From: Astragalus membranaceus
Taxonomy: Eukaryota; Streptophyta; Magnoliopsida; Fabales; Fabaceae
Reading direction: 5' to 3'
Assembly: GCA_039519185.1 (NCBI GenBank)
Contig: CM076854.1
Span: 69,621,948 to 69,685,947, forward strand
DNA: 64,000 bases
How positions within the stretch are numbered: the first letter of the stretch is position 1; the number at the start of each line of letters is the position of its first letter. Positions 54,956 to 64,000 of this stretch are shown here, in pieces. The translations under genes were made by a program, and so were the position numbers. A model generated the notes under the pieces. The model worked only from the letters and a program-made list of their open reading frames with translations, had not been told where the DNA came from and made no database searches.

Positions 54956-55710
54956 CTATTGGACACTGGGATAAAAAACAAATTTTTAAACAAAAATAAA
55001 ACACAAATAGGATCTAGCTATATCTGATGTGAAATTGGATATAGGTAGATACGATGGGGAAATCGGATATAGCTAGATCTGACTTACTATTTCTGCTGAC
55101 TCTGAGGAAGATCGGATGTATGTAGATCCGATGGTAAATTCGATGGCAAATCGGAAATAGCTCTCTGAATGGTAAATCCGATTCTCTCAGGAAACTTTTT
55201 GGTCAAACAGATGCAAGTAAAAAATGGTAAATGTTTTGTAAATTTGTAAAAAATTTAACGGTATTTTCGTCTTTTCGCAGGGTCTGTGGGGGTATATAGT
55301 GATATGATGGGGTAAAATAAAACCCTTCATTTAAAACCATGTCACATAGCTACGTATGTCATGTTTAAATGATAACTCCTTGTTTCTGGGTTGGCTCGCA
55401 TAGCCGAAGCCCATTGATCAATACAACAATCCACATAGTCCATACACTTATTCCTTTTGATCACATCCATTAAAACATGACATACGGTACACCCTCTTTG
55501 ATTTAAAACCATTGAATTTCAACTCAAATCTTATTTACTCCATTCCTTAATCCAACGATAACAACACCCTTTTTTTTGGAGCACGGTGCACCGCATTATT
55601 TTAAAACCATGTAACCATAGCTCATGAATCCCTCCTCACTTAACCCCATACGTTGACAGATTCCTCTTCTCTCAATATAACCTTAGTTTCTTATAATCTA
55701 GAGATGGTAA

Positions 55711-56423
55711 TTTTTTTTTTTAAAAAGGAAAACTTATATCATTTCATTGATAATCAAAGTGGTAATATAATTCGGACTACAATCATAAATTTGGGAGCTA
55801 GCAAAATCCCTTGATGCTCTAGCTAACGTATGAGCAACAATGTTGGCTTGCCTCCTGATGAAACTAACCGCATAGTTTTGTGTCATAGATAATAAAGTCT
55901 TACATGTTCTCAAAATTGAGCCAAACTTAGTAATAGAATTACACACTCCTCTGATGTCATCTACGACTGCTTTACAATCCAGCTCGATGGTAACTCTTCG
56001 GATGCCTAATTCTTGTAACCAATTGACTGCTAGCAGTAATCTCAGTGCTTCTGCTTCCTGTGGTTGTGGTACTCCATAAAACCAAGCTGATTTCGCTTTT
56101 ACAAAGGAGCCTTCGCTATCCCTGATGCAATACCAAATCTATTATCATCAAACAACGTCGCATCGACATTACACTTCACAAAATCCCCTGCCGACCGATC
56201 CCACACAACACTTGCAGCATCAGACTTAGTAGTAACAGGCCGCGACCTTTGTTGTTCCTGCACGCTGCCTGGGCGCTGAGCCTGCTGCCAACCGAACAAA
56301 AACTCCATTGCGCTAGAAATAGAAAACGTAGCTGGTTGTGTTCTCCCAAATCTTTTCATTCCTCCTCTTCCATAAGCACAAAAAAATCATCGCCAAGTTT
56401 TGCCTAGCGTTGACAGACATGGC
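55711..56423 (-). mobile_element. 5'-truncated LINE with RNase H domain
   Basis: Poly(A) (T-run from 55711) and a flanking CTAGAGAT at 55698-55705 and 56424-56431 suggest an old target duplication. It differs from the nested LINE by ending in an RNase H-like (RVT_3) domain. Confidence 0.75.
55734..56360 (-). pseudogene. LINE RNase H-like domain, frameshifted
   Basis: The N-part gives VKCNVDATLFDDNRFGIASG with the first catalytic Asp. Then, in another frame, a helix with the EAEALRLLLAV Glu. The C-part gives SFIRRQANIVAHTLARASR, where RxAN-xxAHxLAR is the family hallmark, and ends LIINEMI. A frame change near 56110 and probable others break it. It would remove RNA from RNA-DNA hybrids in an active element. 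Confidence 0.85.
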
Positions 56424-57294
56424 CTAGAGATAAGTATATAAATTGGATTTTATTATGATCCTAGAAATTTATTGGTGCCTATGTACAAGGAGATAATAAT
56501 AAATTTAGAATCAGTCACTAGTGAAAAAAGCATTTTATAACAGGAATTCATATCGGTTTAAAACGAACTGATATTAAAAGTGAGGCGGTGGCAGTTTTGT
56601 AATTAATTTACAACATTAACATCGGTTGCTTCTCGAACCGATATAGAAACACATTGCTGAATGCTAATTTACATCATTCATATCGGTCCATGCTATAACC
56701 TGATGTTAAAAACACTAATTTTTTCTTTCGTTTCCCTTCCCTCTCGCTGCATAAACCACAAAACCCAAGCTTCCTTCGCGTTTCGCTTCCCCTCTCGCTG
56801 CAAAAACTAGAAACCCTTCACGCTTTCCTTCCCTCTCGCTGCAAACCCAATATCTCTGCGTCACTCGGAGAACCACCGCCGCGTCACTCGGAGAACCACC
56901 GCTGCCATAACCAAAAACCCTCGCAGTTTCGGGTTTCCCTTCTCCCTCGATGCAAAAACAAGAAACCTAATCTCGCTACAAACAAAAACCCAATCAGTTC
57001 CTCTCCAAAATCAGTTCCACTCCAATCCAAGGGAGGCTCTCCTAAATCAGTTCGAAATGTTCGTCGCAAGCCCAATCAGTTCTTTCCCAGCTCATGTTCA
57101 TCATCTTTTGTCATGAAGAAGAAATTTCTGTAAGTTTCATCATATAAACCCAATTAATTCTACACTGCTCCCCCACCCCCCATACAAAATCCTTTCTTTT
57201 CATGGGGTTTAGGGTATTGGAGGAGGAATATTCATCTTGAGAAAAAATTATGGCTTAGCCATGCTCTTAATTACACATTTATGTTGTTATACCA

Positions 57295-58207
57295 GGAATC
57301 CAGAGCACAGATCACGGCTATCCATTTAATTATAGGAACTCTTCAAAGGATGCATGTCTTTGGTGTCGAGAACAGGGATACTTTAACTCACAAGGCCACG
57401 GGGGTAATTTTTAAATTCTGTTATTTACAGAGTTCTTGGTGTATTTCTTATCTATTGATTTTCATTTTTGGTGCCTTTTCATTGGATAGTATCCAGCAAA
57501 TCTTTTGAAGAAGCCAGATCAATGCAGAGCTGTGTGTGCATGCTCACATTTGTTTTGGGTTGATGATCATGATAACATGAAAGATGGAGAGAGGTTTGAT
57601 TCTAGTTTTCTATTGATATGAAATCTTGGAGATATCAGACTTCTGAAGAATGCTGTGTTTGTAAGATTGTTCGGGGTTTTTCTCTAGTTGCTATTCAGTT
57701 GAACAGAAATAGATGTGGATGAATTTCTATTGTCTGCATATCCAATAATCCAATGCCACTATCCCTCGAGGAAGTGACATAGTAAACAGATTTGTTCATT
57801 GACTCTACAAAACATTGTGATAAGATAGAAAAGCAGGAAAAGAAAAAAGAAAGGGATGTAGGATCCGTCTCATAAAGTTTTGAAAAGGAATATGGGAATG
57901 TTTTTCTTATTTGACTTCATTATGATTCTTGCTTTTTTGCTGATATATTTATATATATTTTTTGGAAACAGAGTCCTATTATGTCTCAAGCGGGCTTTGC
58001 GGATTGCAAATGCTGCACAGCAAATGGCAAATGCAGCACGAGGTAGCACCGGAACAGTAATCCTCGTCATTGAAATTTTGAACAAGTAAGATGAACATCC
58101 ATAATCTTAAGCCAACATTTGTGTTTCTCAAGAGTAAAATTGAATAATGATACCGTGGGTGTTTTTGCAAAGTACCTTTACTTCTTTGAGAAGGGGAACC
58201 CATCATA
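57295..58207 (+). pseudogene. VPS35: VPS35 (retromer core) C-terminal fragment, four exons
   Basis: Exon 1 (57295-57403) encodes SRAQITAIHLIIGTLQRMHV and GVENRDTLTHKATG. Exon 2 (57490-57593) encodes LLKKPDQCRAVCACSHLFWV. Exon 3 (57972-~58086) encodes VLLCLKRALRIANAAQQMA and VILVIEILNK. Exon 4 (58173-58207) encodes YLYFFEKGNPS then TAG. These are highly conserved C-terminal blocks of plant VPS35, the cargo-selective retromer subunit in endosome-to-Golgi sorting. About 120 of ~790 residues are present. The exon 3 donor reads AAC-AAG-TAAG where AAG|GTAAG is expected, so it has probably lost a G. Together with truncation this indicates a captured pseudogene. Confidence 0.9.
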
Positions 58208-58513
58208 GGTTTGTGTTCATGATATGAACTGTCAGCAAAAATTTCTTGGTCAGTTTTGACTTCGATTCACTATGTAACTAATGGGACTGAGACACTACTT
58301 AAATTTGCTAGGTACATTTTCTTACACCAAATTTACATCTTTGTTTAGAGAAATTATTTGTAGTACAGTTACTAGATTTAAATTCCTCAAGTTGTGCACA
58401 AATTTTTACACAGAATTATGGATTTCTATTTCTATAACATGTTATTAATTTAGTTCTCCGTCTTTAGGTTTTCATTAATTTAGTTCTCACGAAATCAGAA
58501 ATTGAAGCTTAGG

Positions 58514-58745
58514 TGAACGTTCGTCTTCTTCAACAGATCCAGAAATTGAAGCTTCCATCACCATTGATTCAGAAATTGAACAACAAAATTAACTTAGGTG
58601 AACCTTGCTCTTCTTCAACAGATCCAGAAATTGAAGCTTCGAACAATGAAATCAACCATGTGAAGCTTCGTCTTCTTCAACAGATCCAGAAATTGAAGTT
58701 TCGAACAACGAAATCAACCATGTGAAGCTTCGTCTTCGTCCTACT
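58514..58745 (+). repeat. Imperfect ~60-bp tandem repeat
   Basis: The phrase cttcaacagatccagaaatt followed by gaagcttc recurs three times, plus a fourth partial copy. Downstream (58746-58920) looks like a 5' UTR/first exon with a GTAAGTTCC donor, perhaps a second captured piece. Confidence 0.7.
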
Positions 58746-59123
58746 TCGAAATCAACAAGAAAACGAATAACACCTCGTCTTCGTCCCGGTTTGTGGTCGT
58801 CTTCTCTGGTTCGTGGTCGTCTACTCTGGTTCACCGCCACCGCTTCGTTGATCGTCTTAGGATTGCAAATTTCTCCGCTTCGTCGTTCTCCGTAAGTTCC
58901 TTTCTCTGCGTTTTCCTTGAAACAATTGATTTGGTTTTGTTTTCTATACTTTATATTGAAACAATTTGTGTTGCTTCATAGCTGTTTCCTCGGATTCATT
59001 ATATGATTTATGGCTTCAATTTTGAAATTTTAAGGCTTAGTTTACAATTTCTCTAGTTGTGCCTAGCCTCGTCTCATCATTGATTATTTGTTGCTGACAT
59101 AGCTTATTCTCTTGAATCCACAG

Positions 59124-59164
59124 GCTCTTGAGGGTTATGGTGCGGTCCATGAGCCAAATTTCCG
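59124..59164 (+). pseudogene. Possible captured exon, unidentified
   Basis: A 41-bp stretch bounded by a good acceptor (tgaatccacag) and donor (gtgagtg) encodes ALEGYGAVHEPNF. The source gene was not recognised. Confidence 0.3.
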
Positions 59165-60044
59165 GTGAGTGCAACTTCTGCTTGTTGGTTATCATCATCA
59201 CGGCGGTAATATAAGGGATTCTTTGCGCTCTTGTTGAGTAAATTCTGGCATCAACAATATAAATGTATCTGTCTAATACTATGTTATGTCCTAGACTTCT
59301 AATCTCATTAACAAGAATCGTAGTGGTGCTCAATTGTACATTCTAATGCACTCATTATAGTTTTTTTGGTCTATAGACAGAGTGCAAGTGGCTGGCATTT
59401 GATACTACAGAGTTGTAAACTCTGGTGGGCCTTAAGTGTAAAGCTGAGAATATATTTAGTGAACAATTATTATAATCTTAAGTTTTACTTCAAAAAAATG
59501 TTGTTTGAAATAAAGCTGCTTTTCCTAAATTAACTCTTGCTGTAACTAAGTTAATATCTTTTCTCAATGTCTTCTTTAATGTATTTGCTTGTGTTCTAAC
59601 TTTTTGTGTTTCAATTTTTTGTTTGCAGGAATGAAGAAAATCTGTAGCAAGCTATTACTAGCTGTTATTTTTATTTACAGCGTATGTCCTTTAGAATGTT
59701 AATAAAGGAGATTTGAACTTAAAGGCATTATTTCCGAGTTTGATGGCCATTTATGTATCTTGAGAGATCAGGTTGACATTCAAATTATGTGGTGATACTA
59801 TTAGTGAATATATATTGCTGTCTGGCATGTGTTTTTTTTAGTTGAAGTGTTGTTCTTGTTTGAGTACTTGGATGATGATCATTACAATCTTGCGCTGTCT
59901 TTTGGTGAAACAAATGTTTATTTGTCATTTTTTACAGTTTGAAATTAATTTGTCTTATAACTTCATGAGGAAATAGAAGATGGAAAGCAGGTGACTCTTG
60001 TGTGTGCGTGCACAGCTAGAAAAACAAAAATTAGTGACGCCAAA

Positions 60045-60420
60045 ATTTCGTCGCTAAACAATGAAAATTCGTCACTAAACCTTTTAGCGACGAAAGTTGT
60101 GACGAAACCAGATCCGTAGCGAAATATGGCGTCACTAAATCATTTGTGAGGAATAATAAATTTCGTCGCTATTAGCGAGGAATAAATCCCTCACAAAATC
60201 CTAAAATTTCGTCGCAAAACAACAACACCAAATCAGATAAAAAAGACGCTTTTCGTCGCTAATAGTGAGGAACAAATTTCGTCACTAATTGTGAGGAACA
60301 GTTTTCGTCGCTAATTGTGAAGAAATGTTTTCGTCGCTAATAGTGAGGAACATATTTCGTCGCTAATTGTGAGGAACAATTTTCGTCACTAATAGTGAGG
60401 GAAATTATTCCTCCCAGTTA
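60045..60420. repeat. CACTA subterminal TTCGTCGCTAA repeats
   Basis: About 15 copies of TTTCGTCGCTAATTGTGAGGAA-like units in direct and inverted form. Confidence 0.88.
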
Positions 60421-60692
60421 GTGACGAATTTTAAAACCAATTTTTTTAAATTTATCTAACACCAGTTTTTTTTAATATATCCATTTCAACCTGTAATTGT
60501 GTGAAACCTTTAATCAAATTAAAGGATTAAAGGAGTAGTGCTTGAATACATAGGCTACAATTTTTTTTAAAAGTACACATTTCATATTACTAATAAAGCT
60601 AATAAGCATAGTTCATACAAACCAAAAGTAATGTTAATAAAAAAAAATACATAACCCTTACACATCATTGTTTGAAAAAAACAAAAAACACA

Positions 60693-61129
60693 TCAACCAT
60701 TTAGTTCATCATAATACTCATCATCATTTTGTTGGTCATCCTCGTTTGTAGGTCGAGGTGGAGGTGAAGGCGGACGTGGATGAGTTTGAGAAAAAGTCTC
60801 CATAAACTTAAGCATCTTCTCCTGTGTTGCACAAAGCCCACTCACTTGCTCCTTAAGACTTTGGTTTTCAGCAGTCAAGTTAGAAAAGTCAGCCTTCATT
60901 TGCATATATTCAGACTTTATTTGCACATATTCAGACTCAGAGATTCCAGTAGATCGTTTGGAAGAAGGAATGTAGTTTTCTCCTTCAGGACCCAAACCAA
61001 ATATTCTTTTCTTCTTATCTACACCTCCAACAATCTCTAAGAAGATATTGTTGTCAGATTGCTCGCTAGACACGCTATCTCCTAGTGCCTCTTGTGAGTC
61101 TCTTTCAAGAATACGACTTTCATACTCAT
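60693..61129 (-). pseudogene. CACTA transposase-gene C-terminal exon (Transposase_24-like)
   Basis: Begins after a TTTTTTCAG acceptor and ends TAA. Contains IFLEIVGGVDKKKRIFGLGP, the conserved core of the plant Ptta/En/Spm Transposase_24 family. A coiled-coil-like stretch (ADFSNLTAENQSLKEQVSGL) and a Pro/Asp/Glu-rich tail follow. The upstream exons of that module are missing, so it is probably not expressed as a full protein. Confidence 0.8.
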
Positions 61130-62263
61130 TCTGAAAAAATAATAATCAAACATGAGCATTTCCAAATAATAATCAAAATTAGCAAAATATAGAAGCTATC
61201 AGACCAAATTAATACTCATCATAGAAGTCAGGGGAAACTAAGTCAACAAAACCATCAACTTAGTCATTTTCTATTATGGTTATGGAAGTAACACTTCATG
61301 CTTTTAAGCTAATCATAAGCCTAATTTACACTCTACTGCTATGGAACCTTCACAATATGTATAAAAATATCCAAATCTGGAAAAGTTAAGGACACACAAG
61401 AAACAATAAAACACGTTTCTTTTATGCTACAACACCAACAACTTCAAAGAACATGTTTCTCTTCTGGTTTTTGGATTTTTCAATACTATAATTTTGGTTC
61501 AGGATTAGAATGTCTTTTTTGTAATTTTAAGTGCATTATAAACCAAATGCATAGATGAAATCAGCATGCAATGATTAGCTGGTACTAAAACCAAATGTTA
61601 AAAAACGAATGAATGGTAAGTAGAAAAGAGCTCTGATAGTAAATTGACAATAATAGGTCACAGGAAACAAAACAAGCACATCAATAATATGCTTAACCCC
61701 CTTATCATATTATTCAATAATTCAACAACCATGTGCTATTTTGCTAAGCTACTCATGTCAAGCTTACACAAATCTTCAAACCCTCATCATTGTTACAGAC
61801 TAAACAGAATTGTTACAACAAGATACATACAAACACAGACTAAACACACACAAACACAGCCATATCAAACAGAATTTAATGATCAAGTAAACAGTCCATA
61901 ATATGAGAATATGTTAATCATCTTTTCATAGATACATACACATCCCGCACAAAGCAAGGCATGCAAGATAAACAAGACTAAACACACACAAACACAGCCA
62001 TATCAAACAGAATTTACTCATTTATGAGGCCAAGTACTATATACCAAGAAGCTAAAGACTACAAGTTTACTTATGCAAAACCTAAACCTCTATAGTCAGT
62101 AGCTGTCCCTCTTTTATTTAGGCTTTTTGGTCAATTTTAGCAAACTGAAACAGTGAGCTTTGTGCCTCTATTCCTCTTTCCAATTTGTCTTTCTTGCATT
62201 GTTTCTCTTCTGCATTCATTATTTTGCATGTTTCATTCATCTATGCTGCAATTTGTGTTGTTT
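61130..62263. other. AT-rich DNA between CACTA exons
   Basis: No recognisable exon. A tract acacacaaacacagccatat recurs at ~61845 and ~61985. The 24-bp phrase cattattttgcatgtttcat-tcat is duplicated at 62217-62240 and 62277-62300, at the point where TNP2 similarity stops. Confidence 0.5.
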
Positions 62264-63463
62264 TTACGGTTTTTCCATTATTTTGCATGTTTCATTCATA
62301 AACTCTCTTCTCATACACATCCATGGTGGAAAATTATAAGGAGTAACTATCACAGGCCAGCAAGAATAGTTCCTACCTGTTTGGTCAAATGGAGCAAAAC
62401 CATCGGAGCACAAGCCTAATCTAACATTTCGAGGATCTTGAGAAAATGTAGGCCATGCTTCATCAAAGTGTTTCCAAGCTTCTGCATCTGACGGATGAGA
62501 TAAAGAACCTGCCTCCCTTTGATTTTCACGATGCCATCTCATTTCACGAGCTGTTTGCATTGAGGAATACAACCGTTGTAGTCTTGGAATAAGCGGGAAG
62601 TACCACATGCTTTTCAACGGTATCAATTTCAATTTACCCCGTCTGGTAACATGTCTATATCGCTGCTCTCCACAATGTTTACAGCTTTGAAGCACCTCAT
62701 CTTCTTTATAATACAACATACATCCATTCGGGCAACATTCAATTTGCATACTTGCTAACCCTAGTTCAGCAAGTGACTTTTTTGCCTGGTAAAAATTTTT
62801 AGGCATTTTATTATCATCAGGCATTGTGTCTCCCATTAACTGCACCCAACCATTAAAGCATCCCTCAGATAATCCATAGTCAGCTTTCAAACTTAATGCC
62901 GCTAAAGAAGCCGACAACACAGAATGTCTGTCACAACCATCCCATAAAGGAGATTGCGCAGCCTTTAACAATTCAAAGAATTGTCGTGCTTCTAAATTAG
63001 GATCTTCTATCATTGTGTTTTCTTCATGATGACCTTCCCGCTCAAGATAGTTGCCAATTTCCGGTCCCGCGGCATCCATTACCAGCTGCTCATAATTATC
63101 AAACATATCCCTACGACCACTACTACCATAATATGAATGATCGACAACCACTGGGGGAATCGGGGGAATCGGTTCACCATGATTTGTCCAATGATAATAA
63201 TTACTCATGAATCCCTTCCTACATAGATGCACCATCACCATGTCTGGTGGGTGATGACGCAAACACTTGCAAATCTTACATGGACATCTAATCTCCCGGC
63301 TTTCGATGTTATCCTCGCTTTCAATCTTCTCTTTGTCTTTTTCTTTGTCCTTTTCCAAGACAAAGTTGACAAATCCCAAACATCCTTCTTTAAATTCTTC
63401 TGTAATATTCTTGTCCTGATCCAGTCTTCTATCCATCCACTTTCTGTTTTCGGGTACTTCCAT
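62264..63463 (-). CDS. CACTA transposase, TNP2-type, N-terminal half
   Basis: 399 codons from ATG. Residues ~5-95 are a Transpos_assoc domain (RKWMDRRLD, GFVNFVL, IRCPCKICKCLRHHP, VMVHLCRKGFMSNYYHWTNH). Residues ~180-385 begin the TNP2/Transposase_21 domain (SLKADYGLSEGCFNGWVQLM, LGLASMQIECCPNGCMLYYK, CKHCGEQRY, RLGLCSDGFAPFDQTGRNYS, CWPVIVTPYNFPPWMCM). After RREFM the sequence leaves the family and stops within 11 residues. The rest of the catalytic domain is missing, so it is a truncated transposase, although this exon itself has no stop or frameshift. Confidence 0.9.
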   Translation of the reverse strand: MEVPENRKWMDRRLDQDKNITEEFKEGCLGFVNFVLEKDKEKDKEKIESEDNIESREIRCPCKICKCLRHHPPDMVMVHLCRKGFMSNYYHWTNHGEPIPPIPPVVVDHSYYGSSGRRDMFDNYEQLVMDAAGPEIGNYLEREGHHEENTMIEDPNLEARQFFELLKAAQSPLWDGCDRHSVLSASLAALSLKADYGLSEGCFNGWVQLMGDTMPDDNKMPKNFYQAKKSLAELGLASMQIECCPNGCMLYYKEDEVLQSCKHCGEQRYRHVTRRGKLKLIPLKSMWYFPLIPRLQRLYSSMQTAREMRWHRENQREAGSLSHPSDAEAWKHFDEAWPTFSQDPRNVRLGLCSDGFAPFDQTGRNYSCWPVIVTPYNFPPWMCMRREFMNETCKIMEKP

Positions 63464-63579
63464 TGCTGATGTATTATTTACACGAGCAACTATTAGTCTT
63501 TAAAACTATATGAAGAAACACTGAAAAGAAAGGAAAGTCATCATTGAGTACTTTAAGTTAGTAAAGACATCTACCAAGT

Positions 63580-63935
63580 ATCATTTTGTGGGTCTTTACA
63601 GTGAAATGCAAGGCTGATGGAAGTGTGAAGAAACACAAAGCAAGAAAATTTAATACATTTGAAGGGCCCACAGGTTGAAGATGAAACTTAGGAGAATGAA
63701 ATCTAGATGATCGTCCTAAGAATGAAAATTTAAAGTGTATGTCTGGAAAAGGTTTCACAAAGATACTATAGGTTCAATTGTCCTAAGATACTTTACAGTA
63801 AAATGCAAGGATGTGGAGAGATACAATGAAAGATTAGTAGTAAAAGGATTTACTCAAATTCATGGTATTTACTCAACTCACATGTGAATAGTTATAACAA
63901 AACTAACACACATACAATCATTAGAATCAAGATAA
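63580..63935 (+). pseudogene. Ty1/copia reverse transcriptase fragment
   Basis: Two short stretches match the same region of Copia RT. The first (~63588-63650) reads WVFTVKCKADGSVKKHKAR. The second (~63787-63935), in another frame, reads FTVKCKDVERYNERLVVKGF, then TQIHGIYSTH and TKLTHIQSL, corresponding to the block before the catalytic centre. The start appears duplicated. Broken remnant inside the CACTA 5' region. Confidence 0.65.
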
Positions 63936-64000
63936 ACACACAAAAGTAATAAATATAGACACACAAAAGTATTCAAAAGCAACAACAAAACGTACCGTAT

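Larger units (their letters stand above)
50613..55325 (-). mobile_element. PMD-carrying MULE-type element, 4.7 kb
   Basis: Ends GGGTTTTTTTTTACCCC and GGGGTAAAATAAAACCC, with an inner match TCATATCACTATATACCCCC on the left repeated in complement on the right. 9-bp duplication TTCATTTAA (50604-50612 and 55326-55334). Subterminal CGGATTTACC motifs (50690-51010, 55005-55190) link it to 49555-50566. It carries a plant mobile domain gene on the minus strand and no recognisable MURA transposase. The strand given is that of the PMD gene. Confidence 0.82.
56516..60010. mobile_element. CACTA-like element with captured VPS35 fragment (right end not found)
   Basis: Starts CACTAGTGAAAAAAGC at 56516, followed by CACTA-style subterminal motifs (ATATCGGTT/AACCGATAT, 56555-56710). 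A leader with CCTCTCGCTGCAAA repeats and a perfect 22-bp tandem (gcgtcactcggagaaccacc, ~56855-56900) follows, then VPS35 exons and further spliced-looking pieces. No complementary end was seen before the next element at 60011, so the right limit is nominal. Confidence 0.5.
60011..64000 (-). mobile_element. CACTA element with transposase exons, 3' part (runs off window)
   Basis: The left terminus CACAGCTAGAAAAACAAAA is a degenerate CACTA end, followed by subterminal repeats (60045-60420). It contains a Transposase_24 exon and a TNP2-type exon, both on the minus strand. The 5' end of the element lies beyond 64000. The middle of the transposase gene is missing between them. Confidence 0.75.

Noticed and set aside
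57295..58207. A functional VPS35 gene
   Set aside because: Only ~120 C-terminal residues are present, a donor site appears broken and a stop follows exon 4.
1..64000. tRNA or rRNA genes
   Set aside because: Only primer-binding-site matches to tRNA-Met were seen; no cloverleaf or rRNA stretch was recognised by eye.

Overview
This is plant nuclear DNA dominated by transposable elements. No gene in it looks complete and host-encoded. The plant origin rests on tRNA-Met-primed Ty3/gypsy elements of chromovirus type, an L1-type LINE whose ORF1 carries an RRM, CACTA, MULE and hAT elements with plant-type termini, a plant mobile domain (PMD) gene, and intron-bearing fragments of a GH1 beta-glucosidase and of VPS35. 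Several repeat families resemble legume ones, so a legume is the best guess, but that is inference.

Layout. (1) 1-590 is unassigned AT-rich DNA. (2) 590-1240 is a duplicated segment holding the 3' tail of a LINE; it recurs at 10785-11436. Between the two copies sits decayed gypsy element LTR-RT1 (1241-10784, + strand), whose 5' LTR carries a MULE-like insertion and whose 3' LTR has lost its last ~40 bp at the duplication junction. (3) One ~6.2 kb L1-type LINE (minus strand) is spread over 10936-36752. It is split by three insertions with perfect 5-bp target duplications: LTR-RT2 (13771-22802), a Tekay-like gypsy lacking its protease; solo LTR3 (24767-29111), itself split by a hAT element (25744-27465); and LTR-RT4 (29207-35417), two 3-kb LTRs around only ~200 bp of internal DNA. 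With the insertions removed, both LINE reading frames reconnect with few lesions.

(4) 36765-47138 holds Copia gag debris and a ~1.6 kb tandem duplication, each unit with a hAT MITE. The second unit is split by a 6.4 kb CACTA element (40159-46514). That CACTA carries a four-exon GH1 beta-glucosidase fragment with introns, and one of those introns holds a 1-kb MULE with long C-rich/G-rich inverted repeats. The first unit preserves the CACTA empty site. (5) 47139-49554 is non-coding, perhaps with a Copia LTR remnant. (6) Two related MULE-type elements, 49555-50566 and 50613-55325, lie 46 bp apart; their 9-bp target duplications are reverse complements of each other. The larger carries a truncated PMD gene. 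(7) 55711-56423 is a 5'-truncated LINE with an RNase H domain. (8) 56516-60010 begins with a CACTA-like terminus and holds a VPS35 C-terminal fragment. (9) 60011-64000 is the 3' part of a CACTA element on the minus strand, with Transposase_24 and TNP2-type exons and a small Copia RT fragment; it runs off the window.

The genes do not form a host pathway. They belong to nested, mostly defective mobile elements, and the nesting fixes the relative order of many insertions. The points most worth a second look are the near-LTR-only element, the protease-less gypsy, the paired GGCGCC palindrome arrays shared by three LTR types, the mirror-image MULE insertions with the PMD gene, and the two captured gene fragments. 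All calls were made by reading the sequence; no database search or alignment program was run.
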